This document shows, piece by piece, positions 11,777-13,570 of a stretch of DNA of 13,570 bases. A model generated the notes under the pieces. The model did not search any database. It saw nothing but the letters and a program-made list of their open reading frames with translations, and was not told the DNA's origin. Within the stretch, counting starts at the first letter, position 1. Each line of letters starts with the position of its first letter. The position numbers and the translations under genes were made by a program. The DNA comes from JANQIV01 sp050117315 (GTDB taxonomy: Bacteria; Bacteroidota; Ignavibacteria; Ignavibacteriales; Melioribacteraceae). The stretch lies in NCBI GenBank assembly GCA_050117315.1, contig JASFMY010000155.1, positions 1 to 13,570 on the forward strand. Direction: 5' to 3'.

Positions 11777-11936
11777 AAAAACACTTTATTATTTGTCGGA
11801 AATGAATATATAACTTTATTTCTTAATGGGAAAATTTTTTCGATAACTTGGCAAACAAATTTAAATCAAAAATTTTTACTATTGATGTGTAATTATTTAC
11901 CCTGTAATTTTCCTATAAAATTTAATAGGCATATTT

Positions 11937-13079
11937 GTGTGGGAATATAGAGATATAGCTGCTTATATTTTTCTAATCGGTGCGGCACAGGGCATTCTGC
12001 TTTCCTTTTTCTTATTTAGAAAAAAGGAGAATAGTTCTGCCAACAAATTTTTGGCGGCGTTAATGCTTATCTTTGCTTTTGATCTTGTTTACGGCGTTTA
12101 TTATTTGACCGGGGCATATCTAAAATACCCGGAATATATAGGGGCAAGCCAAACTTTGCCTTATTTATACGGGCCGGCTATTTTTATATATGTTTATATG
12201 CTTAGCAGAAGCAAAGAGAAAATTCCCCGGAAGTTGTTTATTCATTTTCTGCCGTTTCTACTAATGCAAATTTACGGTGTGTTCTTTGTCTATTTTGAAA
12301 GCAGTGTATTCAAACTCTCACTAGTCGATTTTAATTCTCCAACTCCTCTTATTATTGAAATAATTGGCAATTTGATTCCTTTGCACGGGGTAACATATGT
12401 TGTTTTTGCAGTACTTGAAGCAAAAAGATACAACCGTAGAATTAAAAATAATTTTTCCAATATTGATAAAATAAACCTGAGATGGCTGCTTCATTTTGTT
12501 TATGGTGCTGCTATTGTTTGGTCTGTTGTAGTGGTTTCATATTTGTTAAATTATATATATGGGGATGAATTTCAAGGAGGCATTCTTATTTATATTGTTA
12601 TATCTATTCTACTATATTCTTTGGGAATTAAAAGTCTTCGTCAGCCGGAAGTAGTTTTGGTAGAGAAAGAATTACCCGGTGAAATAAGCTCATCATATGA
12701 AAAATCCGGGCTAACTAATGAACGGGCTGAATCGATTAATAAAGCTTTAGAAGAATTTATTAAAAAAGAGAAACCGTATTTAAACAATAAATTAAGTTTA
12801 TCTGATCTTGCTTCTTCAATAAATATTTCCAACCATAATTTATCCGAAGTGATTAATAAAAAGAGAAATCAGAATTTTTATGATTTTATTAACAGTTACA
12901 GGGTTGATGAAGTAAAAAGATTAATCGAAAATGATAAAGAAATGAATTACAGTATTTTGGCTTTAGGATATGATGCAGGCTTTAGTTCTAAGTCTGCTTT
13001 TTATTCAGCATTTAAGAAATTCACCAATCAAACTCCTGCGCAGTACCGCGAGCAATTTAGATTAAGAAAAGTTGTTTAA
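11937..13079 (+). CDS. AraC-family regulator with N-terminal seven-helix membrane domain
   Basis: 380 aa. Seven hydrophobic segments at about 7-27, 38-58, 73-91, 101-121, 137-161, 181-205 and 214-232 form a membrane sensor region. A short linker and a C-terminal AraC/HTH_18 domain follow: first helix-turn-helix LSLSDLASSINISNHNLSEV (286-305), second LALGYDAGFSSKSAFYSAFK (341-360), then the family signature FTNQTPAQYREQFR. Similar 7TM-AraC proteins are common in Bacteroidota, and most have no known signal. GTG-11937 has TAGG (11926-11929) 7 nt upstream; no earlier in-frame start is better. The 160-bp divergent spacer with the HATPase gene may hold shared promoters, but I could not define them. 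Confidence 0.88.
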   Translation: MWEYRDIAAYIFLIGAAQGILLSFFLFRKKENSSANKFLAALMLIFAFDLVYGVYYLTGAYLKYPEYIGASQTLPYLYGPAIFIYVYMLSRSKEKIPRKLFIHFLPFLLMQIYGVFFVYFESSVFKLSLVDFNSPTPLIIEIIGNLIPLHGVTYVVFAVLEAKRYNRRIKNNFSNIDKINLRWLLHFVYGAAIVWSVVVVSYLLNYIYGDEFQGGILIYIVISILLYSLGIKSLRQPEVVLVEKELPGEISSSYEKSGLTNERAESINKALEEFIKKEKPYLNNKLSLSDLASSINISNHNLSEVINKKRNQNFYDFINSYRVDEVKRLIENDKEMNYSILALGYDAGFSSKSAFYSAFKKFTNQTPAQYREQFRLRKVV

Positions 13080-13087
13080 GAAAATAA

Positions 13088-13144
13088 CTAACATAACGGA
13101 TTTTTCACACAATTTTTCCCGGAAATACTCGGAAGCTTTGTCAT
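13088..13144 (-). pseudogene. HicA-type toxin remnant (N-terminus only)
   Basis: The ATG overlaps the stop of the HicB relic (GTATGA). The frame reads MTKLPSISGKNCVKNPLC and stops. The start MTKLPxxSGKxxVK is the HicA mRNA-interferase N-terminus; the remaining ~55 residues, including the catalytic histidine region, are gone. Confidence 0.65.
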
Positions 13145-13347
13145 ACTGCAACTACTAAAATCTCAAACTTTTCTTCCGGAATATCGCAGCCATCATCTTT
13201 CAAAGTTTCTATATAAAGATTGATCGCTTCCCTGATATTTTTTATTGCATCTTCTTTTGTATTTCCCTGGCTAATGCAGCCGGGCAAACTTGGGCATTCT
13301 GCTACCCAGAGGTTGTCTTCACCGGGCTATATAACTACTTCTCTCAT
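13141..13347 (-). pseudogene. HicB-type antitoxin with an in-frame amber codon
   Basis: Reading from ATG at 13347: MREVVI, TAG (13329-13327), then PGEDNLWVAECPSLPGCISQ (the HicB/UPF0150 core VAECPSLPGC), GNTKEDAIKNIREAINLYIE and a normal end. A single base change at codon 7, where the family usually has an aromatic residue, accounts for the stop. No later ATG could rescue the core. GAGG upstream still gives a ribosome-binding site. With the truncated HicA beside it, the whole pair is dead unless the organism reads through UAG. Confidence 0.75.
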
Positions 13348-13461
13348 AATCCAAATCCTCTATTAATTAAGAGTTTTATAATAGTTGAATATATACACGA
13401 TCCGAAAAAAAATTAAGTTTGGGACTGTTTAAAGAGTTAGAAGAAGGTTAAGTTTGTTAGT

Positions 13462-13570
13462 ATGAAAATCGAGTTAACCAATATAGAAAAGGCAGAGTTA
13501 AAGCACTACCACAGAAAAATCAAAGATGGGAAAAAGCGTGATAGAATAAAATCGATATTATTGATCAACG
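13462..13570 (+). CDS. IS630-family transposase, N-terminal part (runs off the window)
   Basis: 36 codons from ATG-13462: MKIELTNIEKAELKHYHRKI, then KDGKKRDRIKSILLIN. The pattern 'LTxxExxELxxxxRxxxDxxxxxRxKxILLL' is the start of the IS630/Tc1-mariner transposase helix-turn-helix. The catalytic DDE domain is outside the window, so integrity is unknown. The left end of the element should lie in the AT-rich 13370-13461 stretch. I cannot define its terminal inverted repeat without the other end. Confidence 0.6.
   Translation, partial: MKIELTNIEKAELKHYHRKIKDGKKRDRIKSILLIN

Noticed and set aside
11777..11936. Bacteroidota-type -7 box (TAnnTTTG) in the divergent spacer, for example TAAATTTG on the minus strand at 11863-11856
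   Set aside because: The matching upstream TTG element is not convincingly spaced, and such matches are easy in AT-rich DNA.

Overview
The window looks like an accessory stretch of a low-GC Gram-negative chromosome. Several things point to the Bacteroidota/Chlorobiota/Ignavibacteriota side: many starts without a strong Shine-Dalgarno, a lipoprotein-type substrate-binding protein, a multi-pass-membrane AraC regulator, a four-helix-bundle (S23/IVS-type) protein gene, and many solo or decayed toxin-antitoxin genes. This placement is an inference from gene style; there is no rRNA or marker gene.

Layout. (1) Positions 1-1847: the start of a probable leftward gene at the edge, then a 598-600 aa protein whose C-terminal third carries DisA-type diadenylate-cyclase motifs (DGA and SRH). 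(2) 1867-10407: a branched-chain amino acid-type ABC importer, livK-livH-livM-livG-livF, all on the + strand in canonical order. Every spacer inside it has been enlarged. Between livK and livH lie a BrnA-like antitoxin-like gene, a RelE-type antitoxin with a deleted toxin, a second copy of the antitoxin-like gene, an intact higBA pair and a wHTH-nucleotidyltransferase/HEPN pair. A four-helix-bundle gene lies between livH and livM, and a broken antitoxin between livM and livG. (3) 10500-11003: a truncated lipoprotein gene cut off by a fragment duplicated from the higBA cassette. (4) 11025-11776 (minus): a two-gene partner-switch operon, an RsbW-like HATPase and a STAS protein. (5) 11937-13079: a 7-TM AraC regulator. 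(6) 13088-13570: a dead hicBA pair on the minus strand and the first 36 codons of an IS630-like transposase.

The unifying structural feature is a family of degenerate 7-bp tandem repeats (consensus close to NNNCTGG, or CCAGNNN when inverted). It fills almost every spacer from 3161 to 10797, builds 60-bp cassettes bounded by CTAGATAC/GTATCTAG, and forms hairpins where the two orientations meet. It also supplies the C-terminal codons, stop codons or ribosome-binding sites of several genes, and appears to have entered the livH reading frame. A second recurring signal is a 14-bp palindrome, TATAC-N4-GTATA, in four copies: two abut the nucleotidyltransferase/HEPN operon and two precede the four-helix-bundle gene.

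The parts most likely to be new biology are the divergent DisA-like protein beside an amino-acid transporter, the heptad repeat family with its associated genes, and the TATAC-N4-GTATA regulon. The importer genes appear intact and probably still work as a unit. The toxin-antitoxin content looks like repeated insertion followed by decay.
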